Positions 13,286 through 13,537 of a stretch of 13,537 nt of DNA are shown here, in pieces; positions within the stretch are counted from its first letter, which is position 1; every line of letters begins with the position of its first letter. Origin of the DNA: JBDTLH01 sp039934875 (GTDB taxonomy: Bacteria; Acidobacteriota; Terriglobia; Terriglobales; Acidobacteriaceae); assembly GCA_039934875.1 (NCBI GenBank), contig JBDTLH010000245.1, positions 1-13,537 of the forward strand. The letters are read 5' to 3'. The position numbers were made by a program, and so were the translations under genes. The notes beneath the pieces were generated by a model. It searched no databases. It had not been told where the DNA came from and saw nothing but the letters and a program-made list of their open reading frames with translations.

Positions 13286-13537
13286 ATGCGTAAGATTCTT
13301 GGAGTACTGTCACTGATTGCTCTCATGGGATTCGCCGGTTGCACGGAGATGAAGCTCTCCAACAACAAGGTGCCGGAGTATCAGGCGGGGCAAGAGGGGC
13401 ATGACATCACACACCAGGTGACGGAGCGGCAATCGCAGCACCAGTCGGGCGCGATTGGCCCCGCGGTCTCGGAGGTAAACACGGGGACGTTGCCAAATCC
13501 GGGAAAGCCGAATGCACAAGCTGGCGCGGTGACGGCG
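13286..13537 (+). CDS. Putative lipoprotein, N-terminal part (3' end outside window)
   Basis: 84 residues are visible and the frame runs off the end of the window. MRKILGVLSLIALMGFAGC is a lipoprotein signal peptide: two basic residues, a hydrophobic core, and an FAGC lipobox with Cys19 as the lipidated residue. The mature part is hydrophilic, rich in Gln, Gly and His (GQEGHDITHQVTERQSQHQS) and then Pro/Gly/Asn, and looks disordered. I do not recognise the family. AAGGAA at 13271-13276 is a usable ribosome-binding site 9 bases before the ATG. The gene is divergent from trmD. Confidence 0.8.
   Translation, partial: MRKILGVLSLIALMGFAGCTEMKLSNNKVPEYQAGQEGHDITHQVTERQSQHQSGAIGPAVSEVNTGTLPNPGKPNAQAGAVTA

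Overview
The window reads as chromosomal DNA of a GC-rich Gram-negative bacterium, most likely Acidobacteriota (class Terriglobia). The reasons are the gene mix (Lon, CsbD, GlsB, DUF5670, a UbiA-type prenyltransferase, a stand-alone trmD) and intergenic spaces filled with degenerate short repeats of kinds I associate with that phylum. This placement is an inference; there is no rRNA gene or other strong marker. I see no tRNA, CRISPR array, transposase or phage gene.

Left part (1-4330). The 3' end of dapB (lysine/diaminopimelate pathway) converges on a small GlsB/YeaQ-family membrane protein, with a terminator for the latter between them. A full-length Lon protease lies upstream of glsB on the same strand. 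Two small stress-type genes follow on the plus strand: a 50-residue DUF5670/lmo0937-type membrane protein and a CsbD-family protein. Lon, GlsB, DUF5670, CsbD and, further on, a three-BON periplasmic protein look like a loose envelope/general stress neighbourhood.

Middle (4215-8517). A heptamer array with a perfect central hairpin separates csbD from an orphan HyuA-type hydantoinase/oxoprolinase subunit on the minus strand. Both ends of the hyuA reading frame, and two internal stretches, look repeat-derived. Upstream of it, also on the minus strand, is a UbiA-superfamily prenyltransferase, perhaps a menaquinone-pathway enzyme; the gap is filled with degenerate repeats. The BON protein follows on the plus strand and overlaps the next gene tail to tail.

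Right part (8480-13537). A two-gene minus-strand unit encodes a 69-residue protein with a duplicated LYF-D motif and a 564-residue protein with a phosphoribosyltransferase-like core and a faint APH-kinase-like C-terminus. It is the best candidate for something undescribed. Divergent from it is an exported TPR protein carrying two retropepsin-like DTG domains in one chain. trmD (tRNA m1G37 methyltransferase), with an insertion after its catalytic Asp and none of its usual ribosomal neighbours, converges on that gene. A truncated lipoprotein gene, divergent from trmD, closes the window.
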